A stretch of 64,000 nucleotides of DNA from Maritalea mobilis. GTDB lineage: Bacteria; Pseudomonadota; Alphaproteobacteria; Rhodobacterales; Rhodobacteraceae. The notes under the pieces are model-generated. The model was not told the DNA's origin. It saw only the letters and a list, made by a program, of their open reading frames with translations, and made no database searches. This document shows, piece by piece, positions 10,911-19,196 of this stretch (its first letter is position 1; each line of letters starts with the position of its first letter). The DNA is taken from contig NZ_JAHVKE010000001.1 of NCBI RefSeq assembly GCF_019800885.1, forward strand, positions 806,001 to 870,000, given 5' to 3'. The position numbers and the translations under genes were made by a program.

Positions 10911-10987
10911 GGGCCTGTAGCTCAATTGGTTAGAGCAGGGCGCTCATAACGCCTTGGTTGGGGGTTCAAGTCCCTCCGGGCCTACCA
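10911..10987 (+). tRNA. tRNA with CAT anticodon (Met elongator or Ile2)
   Basis: A 77-nt cloverleaf with an encoded CCA. Acceptor arms GGGCCTG and CGGGCCT pair with G-T wobbles; the D-arm is GCTC/GAGC; the anticodon stem GGGCG/CGCCT encloses the loop CTCATAA; the T-arm is GGGGGTTCAAGTCCCTC. The anticodon is CAT. The sequence looks more like the lysidine-modified tRNA-Ile2 than initiator tRNA, but elongator Met cannot be excluded without a covariance model. Confidence 0.92.
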
Positions 10988-11023
10988 TGGGCGCACGGCG
11001 CCCCTGCCCGCCCCGTCGCCCCG

Positions 11024-12337
11024 CTACCGCGGCAGCACCAGATCGACCCGCAAGCCCCCCAGACGCGCGCTTTCGCCCAGTCGCAAGGTTCCACCGTGAC
11101 GCCGGGCGATGTCGGTCGCGATGGCAAGACCGAGGCCCACGCCCGTACCGCGGTCCTGGTTGCGGGCTGAATCGAGCCGTGTGAAGGGCCGGACGGCCGC
11201 CGCGCGATCCTCGGGCGGGATGCCGGGCCCGTCATCTTCTATGGTAAAGCGCAGGGCTCCCTCCAGCAGTGTCAGGGAGAGTACCGCCCTGTCCCCGTAT
11301 CTCAGTGCGTTTCCGATCAGGTTGGTCAGGGCGCGATGCACCGCATCCGGGCGCATCAAGACCTGATCGCCGCGTTCGGGTCCATCGTAGGTGACCTGCC
11401 CCCCTGCCCGCTTTGCATTGTCCACCACCCGGTTGGCCAGCGCGACGACATCCGTCTCGACCGGATCATCCAGGGCCTCGCCTCGCGCGAAATCGAGGAA
11501 AGTGTTGAGAAGGACCTCCATCTCCTCGACATCGCGAATGAGATCGGCTGCGCCCTGCTCGTCCTCCATCATGCTCAGCCCGAGACGCATCCGGGTCAGC
11601 GGCGTGCGCAGATCGTGGCTGACCCCTGACAGCATCAGCGTGCGCTGTTCGATCTGGTTCTCGATCCGGTTGCGCATGTCGAGAAAGGCGCGCCCCGCGC
11701 TGCGCACCTCGGTCGCGCCCGCCGGTCGGTACTCGACCCGCCGCCCCTTGCCGAAGGCCTCGGCCGCCTTGGCCAGACGCCGGATCGGGCGCAGCTGGTT
11801 GCGCAGGAAGAGATAGGCCAGGGCCGTCATGAAAATGCCGGTGAACCCCATGATCACGAGAAGCTGGTGCGGGTTGGACGCCGAGACACGCCGGCGGCTG
11901 ACGGTCATGTCCATGGCCGGGTGCCCTGCCCCCGCAGCGACCGAGATCGTCGCGTCATCGTCGATATTGACGAGATCGACAGCCGTGACGCCCGGCACGT
12001 TCGACCGCATCACGTCGATCATCACCACACCAGAGAGGTCGTAGAACAGCCGACGGTCCCCTGGCTCTGACTGCGGCGGGATGGTCAATTCGATCTCAAG
12101 CGCCTCGGCCGTCGCACGCCCGGCGGCGTCGCCGCCCGAGGCAAAACGCTCCAGCACCAGGTTCATGTCCAAAGCCAATGCCCGGGCCATCTGTTCGGTG
12201 ACATTCTCGTAATGGCGTTGAATGAAGACCGACGACACGACAAGCTGCACCCCGAGAACGGGGACGACCAGGATCAGCGCCGCCCGGCCATAAAGACCGC
12301 GGGGCAGGAAACGCTTGATCCAGGAGAAGGGCGACAT
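11024..12337 (-). CDS. Membrane sensor histidine kinase (EnvZ-like layout)
   Basis: A two-component sensor kinase of about 437 aa. An N-terminal transmembrane segment (AALILVVPVLGVQLVVSSVF) precedes a periplasmic domain of about 120 aa. A second membrane segment (LLVIMGFTGIFMTALAYLFL), a HAMP region, the H-box GVSHDLRTPLTRMR near residue 240 and an HATPase domain follow, with N-box NLIGNALRYGD, G1 DDGPGIP and G2 GTGVGLGLA. I prefer the ATG at 12337 (MSPFSWIKRFLPRG); the longer frame to 12457 would overlap the divergent MBL gene. No response regulator is in view, so signal and regulon are unknown. Confidence 0.88.
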   Translation of the reverse strand: MSPFSWIKRFLPRGLYGRAALILVVPVLGVQLVVSSVFIQRHYENVTEQMARALALDMNLVLERFASGGDAAGRATAEALEIELTIPPQSEPGDRRLFYDLSGVVMIDVMRSNVPGVTAVDLVNIDDDATISVAAGAGHPAMDMTVSRRRVSASNPHQLLVIMGFTGIFMTALAYLFLRNQLRPIRRLAKAAEAFGKGRRVEYRPAGATEVRSAGRAFLDMRNRIENQIEQRTLMLSGVSHDLRTPLTRMRLGLSMMEDEQGAADLIRDVEEMEVLLNTFLDFARGEALDDPVETDVVALANRVVDNAKRAGGQVTYDGPERGDQVLMRPDAVHRALTNLIGNALRYGDRAVLSLTLLEGALRFTIEDDGPGIPPEDRAAAVRPFTRLDSARNQDRGTGVGLGLAIATDIARRHGGTLRLGESARLGGLRVDLVLPR

Positions 12338-12383
12338 GACGGCATCTAAACGCGCGACCGATGCGATGGAAAGGGGCAGACCG

Positions 12384-13262
12384 ATGCGGCTGGAGGACGA
12401 TTTGCGACTGATCCTCGCCCCCAACCCCTCGCCGATGACCTTCAAGGGCACGAACACCTACCTCCTCGGGACCGGAGAGGTGGCGGTGATCGACCCAGGC
12501 CCTGCCCTGCCCGAGCATCTGGAGGCCATCCTCGGCGCCCTTGACGAGGGAGAGCGCATTTCCACCATCCTCGTCACCCATTCGCACAAGGATCATTCCG
12601 GCCTTGCCCGCGATCTTGCTCGCGCCACGGGCGCCCCGATTCTTGCAGCCGGTCCCTCGGATTGGGGGCGGCGAGCGATCATGAAGGAACTCGCCAGGAC
12701 CGGAGAGATCGGCGGTGGCGAAGGTGTCGATCCCGATTTTACACCGGACGATTTTATCCGCGAGGGCGCGACTGTCGTTGGGCGTTGGGGCAAGATCGAC
12801 GTGCTGGAAACGCCGGGCCACATGGCGAACCACCTTAGTTTCGCGTGGAACGGCGCCCTGTTCTCGGGGGACCTGATCATGGGGTGGTCCACCTCGCTCG
12901 TGTCGCCGCCCGATGGCGACATGACGGCCTTCATGGACTCGGTCTCTCGGCTGGCCGCGCGCGATGACCGCATCTACTACCCCGGCCATGGCGATCCGGT
13001 GCCCCGGCCCCAGGACCGCGCACAAGAGTTGCTGGCCCACCGGCGCAACCGCGAAACCCAGATCCACGCGGCGCTGTCGGAGCTTGAAACGGCCGATGCC
13101 ACCACGCTCGCGCGCCGCATCTACGACGATATCGCCCCCGAGCTGATCCCGGCCGCCGCCCGCAATGTCCTGGCTCATCTCATTGATATGCTTGAACAAA
13201 CGGAGGTCGAGGCGCTCGACCCTCCGCACCCGGGCATGCGCTTTCGCATTGCCCGGGCGTAA
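12384..13262 (+). CDS. MBL-fold metallohydrolase (LACTB2-like)
   Basis: A 292-aa metallo-beta-lactamase-fold hydrolase. The zinc-binding motif VTHSHKDHSGLA is intact; the second histidine is in ETPGHMANHLSFA, the bridging aspartate in LFSGDLIMGW and the last histidine in YYPGHGDPV. The C-terminal helical part (REQ-type helix then RRIYDDIAPELIPAAARNVLAHL) resembles the winged-helix tail of LACTB2-like enzymes. The ATG at 12384 follows AAGGGG at good spacing; a longer start at 12336 would overlap the histidine kinase start. The substrate cannot be told from sequence. Confidence 0.85.
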   Translation: MRLEDDLRLILAPNPSPMTFKGTNTYLLGTGEVAVIDPGPALPEHLEAILGALDEGERISTILVTHSHKDHSGLARDLARATGAPILAAGPSDWGRRAIMKELARTGEIGGGEGVDPDFTPDDFIREGATVVGRWGKIDVLETPGHMANHLSFAWNGALFSGDLIMGWSTSLVSPPDGDMTAFMDSVSRLAARDDRIYYPGHGDPVPRPQDRAQELLAHRRNRETQIHAALSELETADATTLARRIYDDIAPELIPAAARNVLAHLIDMLEQTEVEALDPPHPGMRFRIARA

Positions 13263-13288
13263 CAGTCATTTTTTCTCGCCAACCCCTC

Positions 13289-13317
13289 TGGACGGGCAAA
13301 AACTGTCTTGCTATACG
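13289..13317 (+). promoter_or_regulatory. Predicted sigma-70-type promoter of tRNA-Asn
   Basis: TGGACG, a 17-bp spacer and TATACG stand about 10 bp before the tRNA-Asn 5' end. Each hexamer matches four of six consensus bases. Spacing and position fit a housekeeping tRNA promoter. Confidence 0.55.
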
Positions 13318-13327
13318 CACCGCCAGT

Positions 13328-13402
13328 TCCGGCGTAGCTCAGCGGTAGAGCAGTTGACTGTTAATCAATTGGTCGTAGGTTCGATCCCTACCGCCGGAGC
13401 CA
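13328..13402 (+). tRNA. tRNA-Asn (GTT), integration target of the island
   Basis: A 75-nt cloverleaf with encoded CCA: acceptor arms TCCGGCG/CGCCGGA, D-arm GCTC/GAGC, anticodon loop CTGTTAA (anticodon GTT) and T-arm CGTAGGTTCGATCCCTACC. Its last 17 bases are repeated, with eight further bases, at 62973-62997. The gene is intact on the left side of the island, as expected when a tyrosine recombinase crosses over in the 3' end of a tRNA gene and the element restores that end. Confidence 0.95.
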
Positions 13403-13410
13403 AAAATCAA
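13386..13410 (+). repeat. attL: left 25-bp att repeat
   Basis: Starts in the T-arm of tRNA-Asn and runs eight bases past the encoded CCA. The core CCGCCGGAGCCAAAAATCAA is identical to the copy ending at 62997; bases on both sides of the 25-bp block differ. Confidence 0.93.
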
Positions 13411-13467
13411 GCAAGCGACTGAAATCTAAGGATTTCCGAGATCCGGAATCGGAGCTCGTTCGATGAG

Positions 13468-13507
13468 GTGCACATTGTGTGCACCCGGCAGTGCACAACC
13501 TGTGCAC
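13468..13507. promoter_or_regulatory. Four GTGCAC palindromes upstream of the integrase
   Basis: GTGCAC occurs at 13468, 13479, 13491 and 13502, giving centre-to-centre steps of 11, 12 and 11 bp, about one helical turn. The last copy directly abuts the AGGAGGG ribosome-binding site at 13508-13514. Such phasing would put all four palindromes on one DNA face, suggesting an operator or a recombinase/excisionase binding array next to attL. Confidence 0.5.
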
Positions 13508-13521
13508 AGGAGGGCATGTCC

Positions 13522-15840
13522 ATGCCCCGGAATCGGCGCCTGCCGCCCCATCTCGAAACCCGCCGGACCGGCTATTACTGGCGCAGACGCCTTCCCCGCT
13601 CCCTGAGAGGCTGCGGCGAGACCGTCGACGACAGCTCTGGGAAAAAACCCTGCCCCGCATCGAAAAAGATGTTCCTGTGTTTTTCCCTTCGCACCCATGT
13701 CCCGGCCGACGCGAAGACCCTGGCCCGCCGCCTCACCGAGATGAGCGACCTCGTCTTCGCCGCAGGTGCGGAGACCACGATGGCGATTGCGGCCGACATT
13801 CAAGCGACGTTGCTCGAAACCCTCGCCCGCTTCGAGATCGAGGCCTTCGAGCGTGCGCGGGCGGCCGCCGGATGGCGCAGCCCCGAGGTGGCCGCGATGG
13901 ACCTTCAGCGGGAAGAGGCCCTCCAGGCGACCTTGCGCCAGGCGCTCTATCTTGGCGACCGGGAAGTGGCGCAGCGCCCGCTGCGGCATGTGGCGGAGCG
14001 TCTTGGGGTCAAGCTGGACGAGGCGGACGAGGACTGGCCTGCCCTCGCCTACGAGGCGACGAAGGTTCTGCTCGACGTAAGCCAGGAGCGGACCCGCCGC
14101 CAGCAAGGCCACTATGACCAGCCAACCGTGTTTTTCCGCCGTGCAATCCACACGGCGGACCCGGCCTCCGTGCCGCACCGCGTGATGGCTGCACCGCCCA
14201 TGTATACGCCCGCCGCATTCGCGACCGAGCAAGCCCCGGCGGCGCAAGCGGCGCCGGCTCCGACCATGTTTGAGACGGAAACCTGCGGGGCGCCGCCGGT
14301 CGCGCACCCAGCGGCTCCGCAGCCGCGTGTGTCTCCATCGCAACACGCCACGCCATCGCGGCCCGCACCATCCGTTGGCGCGCCGGTTCCGCGCCCCACC
14401 ACATCCGCGGCCAGGGTGGTTGTGCCGGCTGGGCTCGACCGCCCCGAAGGATACGATGACGCGCGCTGGCAGGAGGCGCGCGTCGCAGCCCGCCCGCCGC
14501 GGATCCTGGTCGATCGGACGCTGCTGTCGGAGGCGTCGCGGGCGGCTTTGGACAAGCCTCGCGGCATCACCACGTCGGAGGCGATCGAGCTTTATTTCGA
14601 GCTGCTCAGCTGGGGCTACCGCCCGCCGTTCGACAATCACCAAAAGCGACGGAAAGTGTCAGACGACCTGAAGAACGCGATGCTCGAAGATCGACTTGGT
14701 CAGAACTACCTCGGCAAGTACCGCCTCGCCAAAGACTTCTGGCCAGCCATTTTTGGCGATGATCCTGTCGATGAAATCGCGGTTGATGATGTCAACGATG
14801 GCCTCGAGCGCTTTTGGGGCGTGCCGGCCCACCATGGTCGATCCGAAAAGGATCGCGGCAAATACAGCCTGATCGAGTTGATCGAAAAAGCTGATGCAAA
14901 GGATGCCCAACTCGAGCGAGACATCGAGACTGCGGTCGCCCGCGGTGCCAGTGCGGAGGAGATCGACAAATTGCGCCTTGCAAGACACACGCCGCGCATC
15001 TCGATTACGACCTACATCAACCATGGTCGCGTCTTGGGCAACGTCGGTCGGATGCTCATGGACATGCAGCTTGTCGATCAAAACCCCTTCGCTGTCTGCA
15101 ATTGGACGAACCAGGACGTGAGGGAGTTGAAAAGCACCGAGGGCGGACGCAAACGCCAGGCGTGGGACGATCGGATCAACGCGCTATGGAACTCCCGCAT
15201 TTACCAGGAGCCCCTCAAGGATATCGGCGAACCGCTGTTCTGGGCACCGCTCATCGCGCGGCACCAGGGGATGAGGATGGAAGAAATCCTGCAGCTTGGA
15301 CCGGATGATTTCGGAACCGACAATGGAATTCCCTATTTGAGCATTCGCCATACCATCATCAATGGCGTCAAGACCCTCAGCAGCGCGCGGACCCTGCCGA
15401 TCCATCCGCATCTGATTGACCTTGGACTTCTGAAACTGGTCGCTTTGCGCAGGGAAAAAGGCCATATCCGGCTGTTCCCATCCATCACTCGGGGGAAGCA
15501 GAAAGGCACGTTCTCCGCGAATTTTACAAAGAAGTTCCAATACTATCGCAAGACCAATGATTGCTACTGGCCGGGCCTCGATTTCCACGCCTTGCGTACG
15601 ACTTTTCACCATGACCTTCTGGGGGATGATAAATCGGACGCCATTCGGTGTCGCCTCATGGGGCACACCTACACCGACGAAGGCGACCGCTCCTACGGGC
15701 AAAATCTTGGGATCAAGACGCTCGCGGAGCGGATGAAATCCGTTGATGTTGACATTTCGATGATCAGGCGGCCCTTCGACACCCCAGGCGCGGTCGTCAA
15801 TGCCCGCGCGAAGGAGCACGGGCTCCGGGTCGTCGGATAG
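13522..15840 (+). CDS. Site-specific tyrosine recombinase (island integrase)
   Basis: The integrase that most likely catalyses insertion at tRNA-Asn. It opens with a DUF6538-like N-terminus (PPHLETRRTGYYWRRRLPRSL), followed by a helical region and an Ala/Pro-rich linker at about residues 220-305. A core-binding region comes next, then the catalytic domain: box I arginine in HQGMRMEEILQL near residue 580, HxxR in DFHALRTTF near 689, LMGH, and the tyrosine in DRSYGQN near 723. At about 772 aa it is much longer than ordinary phage integrases. I prefer the ATG at 13522, 7 bp after AGGAGGG, over ATG 13516 or the GTG at 13468. It reads away from attL into the island. Confidence 0.9.
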   Translation: MPRNRRLPPHLETRRTGYYWRRRLPRSLRGCGETVDDSSGKKPCPASKKMFLCFSLRTHVPADAKTLARRLTEMSDLVFAAGAETTMAIAADIQATLLETLARFEIEAFERARAAAGWRSPEVAAMDLQREEALQATLRQALYLGDREVAQRPLRHVAERLGVKLDEADEDWPALAYEATKVLLDVSQERTRRQQGHYDQPTVFFRRAIHTADPASVPHRVMAAPPMYTPAAFATEQAPAAQAAPAPTMFETETCGAPPVAHPAAPQPRVSPSQHATPSRPAPSVGAPVPRPTTSAARVVVPAGLDRPEGYDDARWQEARVAARPPRILVDRTLLSEASRAALDKPRGITTSEAIELYFELLSWGYRPPFDNHQKRRKVSDDLKNAMLEDRLGQNYLGKYRLAKDFWPAIFGDDPVDEIAVDDVNDGLERFWGVPAHHGRSEKDRGKYSLIELIEKADAKDAQLERDIETAVARGASAEEIDKLRLARHTPRISITTYINHGRVLGNVGRMLMDMQLVDQNPFAVCNWTNQDVRELKSTEGGRKRQAWDDRINALWNSRIYQEPLKDIGEPLFWAPLIARHQGMRMEEILQLGPDDFGTDNGIPYLSIRHTIINGVKTLSSARTLPIHPHLIDLGLLKLVALRREKGHIRLFPSITRGKQKGTFSANFTKKFQYYRKTNDCYWPGLDFHALRTTFHHDLLGDDKSDAIRCRLMGHTYTDEGDRSYGQNLGIKTLAERMKSVDVDISMIRRPFDTPGAVVNARAKEHGLRVVG

Positions 15841-16313
15841 GCACAAGGTCATCTGCGGTCAGAAGGATGGTCACCGGGTCCCTCCAGTCCGGTGCAATGC
15901 CGAGACATCGCGCTGCCCCCAGGACAGCATCCTGATGACAGTGTCGGACAGGAGGAAAACGTACTCCTGTGTGATCATCGCGGTGCTGCCGGCGGTCAAG
16001 ACGACTGCCTTGCCGTGTCGGAGTCCAACAGATCTGCGGGGTGAAGTCCAGAATTGGAGAAGATCGCGGCGGCTTTATCACCCATCCGCCGGCACAGGGT
16101 CACCGAGACAATTCGCCTGAACATGCCTGTGTTGTCGACACGGACAGCGTCGCACAGGCGCCCAAGCCGACATGACGGATTGAAAGCGGGTTGCCGACCG
16201 AGGCGTCCATCCGCCATGTGTCGGAAAAAGTTCGAAGACCGTCATCGTACTGATTGTCGGAAGCATTTGCGGTGTTCCGGGGCCGTCAGCAGGAGGCGCC
16301 GGCTGTTTATTGA
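15841..16313. other. Intergenic stretch with no supported gene
   Basis: About 470 bp after the integrase stop. Both strands hold only short open frames with unusual composition and no ribosome-binding site I can defend. It may contain decayed island DNA; nothing specific was recognised. Confidence 0.4.
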
Positions 16314-16336
16314 CACGGGCGCTGATAGCGCCCGTG
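16314..16336. terminator. Hairpin terminator-like inverted repeat
   Basis: CACGGGCGCT and AGCGCCCGTG form a perfect 10-bp stem with the loop GAT. It lies 25 bp downstream of the minus-strand gene ending at 16362. No long T-run follows on either strand, so it may be a weak or Rho-assisted terminator. Confidence 0.5.
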
Positions 16337-16361
16337 CCGAAAGCCTATATTATTTCTGCGC

Positions 16362-16790
16362 TCAGAGGTGTCGCCGGATCGATTGTTCAGCGCGCAGGCG
16401 GTCCAGGGCATAGTTTCGGGCATTTTCGAAATCCCGCAGCAAGCCCATCAATCGATCAAGCTCTTCCCCTCTTTCCGTGAGGATCGGCAGATCAATCACA
16501 TCGCCGACCGCACCGAGTTCCGGATCGTAGTGGCCATCGAACACCCGTCTGTGGCCGTGACGCTCTGTTGCCAATTCGGCTGAGATGATGTCACTGAGGG
16601 CCGCGATCGCGCCGCTGACGCTCTCCCGGAGAAGATCGCCATTTTCGAGGTCGGTGAGGCATCGCATTGTTGTCGATTGCTCTGCGGCCGAGCCAGGTGC
16701 GATCAGGCGCACCGCATCCACGAACATTCTTTTTCGGTGATGCGCGGCGGCGACGATTGTCTCGAGGTTTTGGTCATCGATATGGTGCAC
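16362..16790 (-). CDS. Hypothetical protein of the island
   Basis: A protein of about 142 aa with no family I recognise. It is charged and predicted mostly helical (LTDLENGDLLRESVSGAIAAL; TERGEELDRLMGLLRDFENA). The end has several arginines. I prefer the GTG at 16790, with AAAGGG seven bases upstream; the frame extends to another GTG at 16820. It lies 78 bp downstream of the next minus-strand gene, so the two may form a small operon ending at the hairpin at 16314-16336. No signal peptide or membrane segment. Confidence 0.5.
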   Translation of the reverse strand: MHHIDDQNLETIVAAAHHRKRMFVDAVRLIAPGSAAEQSTTMRCLTDLENGDLLRESVSGAIAALSDIISAELATERHGHRRVFDGHYDPELGAVGDVIDLPILTERGEELDRLMGLLRDFENARNYALDRLRAEQSIRRHL

Positions 16791-16868
16791 GGAATAACCC
16801 TTTCTGTGCTGAGCTGACACTTCGCCAACTCGTCAGAAGCGGCCCCTGTCGTGGCAGGGGCCGAGAAA

Positions 16869-17270
16869 TCACGCCGCCATGGATGCTTGCACGATTTCGT
16901 CCGATGCCTCCAACGACTGGACGAAGTCTTCCAATCGATCTGACATAAGGCACAGATCATGGACACGCGGGTCGTCCGGCTCGACAAGCCCGAAGTAACC
17001 GCATTCGTCCGGCTCAAGCTGCCCCACCCGCTCGAGGCTGAGAAGTGCGAGCAAAGCATTGAGTTCCTTGAGGCAGGATTTGCTTGAGAGGGATCCGCCT
17101 TTGACCGCTTCACACAGCGCCAATGCGCGGCGTTGCCACCGGTCTCCTCCAAGGGCGGCGGCACAAGTCTGAAGTGCAGACCCGTATTCGTTGAGAAACC
17201 GGCGGGTTCGCGCAACAACATCCCTGTTCAGTGCTGTGCCATGTCCATTGGTTTTCGGAAATTTCTGCAT
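16869..17270 (-). CDS. Hypothetical protein of the island
   Basis: A 133-aa protein starting MQKFPKTNGHG, with a GGAG element six bases before the ATG at 17270. Predicted helical, with four cysteines (in QTCAAALGG, LALCEAVKG, SKSCLKEL and DLCLMSD plus a Cys-Gly-Tyr) and an acidic second half ending ASDEIVQASMAA. No motif or family is recognised. It is cotranscribed in direction with the neighbouring unknown gene at 16362-16790. A longer start at 17297 is possible but has no better ribosome-binding site. Confidence 0.5.
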   Translation of the reverse strand: MQKFPKTNGHGTALNRDVVARTRRFLNEYGSALQTCAAALGGDRWQRRALALCEAVKGGSLSSKSCLKELNALLALLSLERVGQLEPDECGYFGLVEPDDPRVHDLCLMSDRLEDFVQSLEASDEIVQASMAA

Positions 17271-17811
17271 CTTGATCTCCAAGGAATGCTGCCCCATCGG
17301 CAGCGTCAGAAACAGGTCTCCTCCTTTCCGCGTTAAAGGGCTTCACAGGCGAAGACCCTTTCGTTGAGCCCGCTTCCCTGCTGCGCGCTCTCATCAAGAG
17401 GAGCGCGCAGCAGGAAGCGGCCAAAGGGCACGAGGCACAGACCGTGGCCGAGATGCACTTGCATCCGGGAACGACGGTTACAGGCAAGCGGCGCCAAGAG
17501 CTGGTCGAACGGCGCCCCGACCTTTCTTCTGCGCGCATAGCAACCTGGGCTGATGAGGGGGCGGTGGATCTCCGAGACGAAGTTGCCAAATGGCTGGAGA
17601 TCATGAATGTTTGCGATGCTCCCATCCAGGGGGCTGGCGACGTTATCCGGAGGGCGGGACATCAATGTTATCCGCCGCGGGCCATTTTTTCACTTTTTTC
17701 GGCTTTTCGATTTTGTGAATGGCCGAAGAGAACCATTTCTCCTGTAGCGGGGCCAACGAGCCGAGGTGTTTCGCAGATCTGCATCGCATCATATCGCTCG
17801 TGCTTCGCTTA
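17271..17811. other. Region without a confident gene
   Basis: About 540 bp between the hypothetical gene and the tandem array. The plus strand has an open frame running through about 17340-17670 (LLRALIKRSAQQEAAKGHE; RRQELVERRPDLSSARIATW) with protein-like composition, but no good start, and its 3' part runs into unlikely sequence towards the repeats. It could be a decayed coding fragment. The minus-strand frames look like shadows. Confidence 0.3.
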
Positions 17812-18577
17812 CCCCCCATGAGGGGTCAGGACAGTCGCCGCTTTGGCCCGACTGAAAATGCAAAATCCCCCATGAGGGGTCATGACAGATGCGGCTTCGG
17901 CCGTGCTGAACATGCTACATCCCCCCATGAGGGGTCACGACAGTCGCGGCTTCGGCCGTGCTGAACTTGCAACATCCCCCATGAGGGGTCACGACAGTCG
18001 CGGCTTCGGCCGTTCTGAACATGCAACATCCCCCCATGAGGGGGCATGACAGATGCGGCTTCGGTCGTGCTGAACATGCAACATCCCCCCATGAGGGGTC
18101 AGGACAGATGCGGCTTCGGCCGTGCTGAACATGCAACATCCCCCCATGAGGGGTCACGACAGATGCGGCTTCGGCCGTGCTGAACATGCAACATCCCCCC
18201 ATGAGGGGTCACGACAGATGCGGCTTCGGCCGTTCTGAACATGCTACTTCCCCCATGAGGGGGCACGACAGTCGCGGCTTCGGCCGTGCTGAACATGCTA
18301 CATTCCCCCATGAGGGGTCAGGACAGATGCGGCTTCGGCCGTGCTGAACATGCAACATCCCCCATGAGGGGTCACGACAGATGCGGCTTCGGCCGTTCTG
18401 AACATGCTACTTCCCCCATGAGGGGGCACGACAGTCGCGGCTTCGGCCGTGCTGAACATGCAACATCCCCCCATGAGGGGTCAGGACAGATGCGGCTTCG
18501 GCCGTGCTGAACATGCAACATCCCCCCATGAGGGGGCATGACAGATGCGGCTTCGGTCGTGCTGAACACTCGACATC
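17812..18577. repeat. Tandem array: 14 units of about 55 bp, two hairpins each
   Basis: Fourteen head-to-tail copies of a 54-56-bp unit. Each begins with a C-run then CCCCATGAGGGG (four-base stem, ATGA loop), followed by a CAxGACAG segment, GCGGCTTCGGCCGT (stem capped by a TTCG tetraloop) and a linker such as GCTGAACATGCAACATC. Variation is limited to a few positions: GATGC or GTCGC before the second stem, GTG or GTT after it, CAACATC or CTACTTC in the linker. The first unit (17812) is the most diverged and the last (ending 18577) changes only in its linker. There are no unique spacers, so this is not a CRISPR array. Confidence 0.9.
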
Positions 18578-18587
18578 AATCACCGTT

Positions 18588-19185
18588 TCAGCGCTGGGCA
18601 ATGACCGCGCGTACTTCTTGCCAGATTGCCTGCGAGGCCGCCGCGCCACACTCGGCGCGGTAGGCCTCGGTCGACTTGCGGTCGCCATGCCCGAGGTGCG
18701 TGGCGATGACATCCGCGGCATGTGCTGGATCATGAAGCCGCAGGTAATCTGCGGCGAGTGTCCTCAGATCGTGGGACGGAACCCCAATTGCGGCCTTCGT
18801 CAGCTCGGTCGGGAGGTTGCGATAGGGCTCGGTGTCATCGAAAGACAGCCAATTCCGCCCAACAAGCTCGTTGTAGCGCAGGTGAACGAGGCGTTCGGGG
18901 CGGCCGCCGAGAATCCACTCATCCAGGATGTCGCAAATCTCCGGCCACATCGCCCCGGTTTCCGTCTCGCGTCCTGATTTCTCCTGTTCCCAGCCCGCAC
19001 GCCAGGTCACGTCGTTTTCACGGCTGAGCTATTCGCCGAACCGCCATGAAACGAAGTCGCCCTTGCGTGGCGGATTGTTGAGAATGACGCCGCATACGTA
19101 GAAAAACACCGCCGCAAGATTCCACTTTCTGCCGTTTCCGCCGAAAAATCGATCGACCGATTTCCTGATCACACCGAGCAGCAAC
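18588..19185 (-). pseudogene. Decayed tyrosine recombinase catalytic domain
   Basis: The open part (19010 to 18588) encodes the C-terminal half of a tyrosine recombinase: SHDLRTLAADYL (HxxR box), ATHLGHGDRKS and the tyrosine in TEAYRAEC. Reading the same frame upstream crosses an in-frame TAG at 19031-19029 and then continues with NNPPRKGDFVSWRFGE, which looks like the box I arginine region, as far as about 19185. The catalytic domain is therefore interrupted between box I and box II, and the N-terminal domains are missing. It ends 11 bp from the repeat array and is divergent from the DUF3987 gene. Confidence 0.72.
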
Positions 19186-19196
19186 GGAGATCAGGA

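Noticed and set aside
13468-13521. GTG at 13468 as the integrase start
   Set aside because: It would encode a short Cys-rich tail from the repeated GTGCAC hexamers; AGGAGGG at 13508-13514 points to ATG 13522.
17340-17670. Plus-strand open frame with protein-like sequence
   Set aside because: No start codon with a ribosome-binding site and no recognised family; kept only as a possible decayed fragment.
17880-18569. Short proteins with repeated MGGCCMFSTAEAASV-type sequence
   Set aside because: They arise from reading the tandem array in several frames on both strands; no ribosome-binding sites, and the same peptide appears in competing frames.
17812-18577. CRISPR array
   Set aside because: Units are contiguous near-identical 55-bp copies; there are no unique spacers of fixed length and no cas genes nearby.
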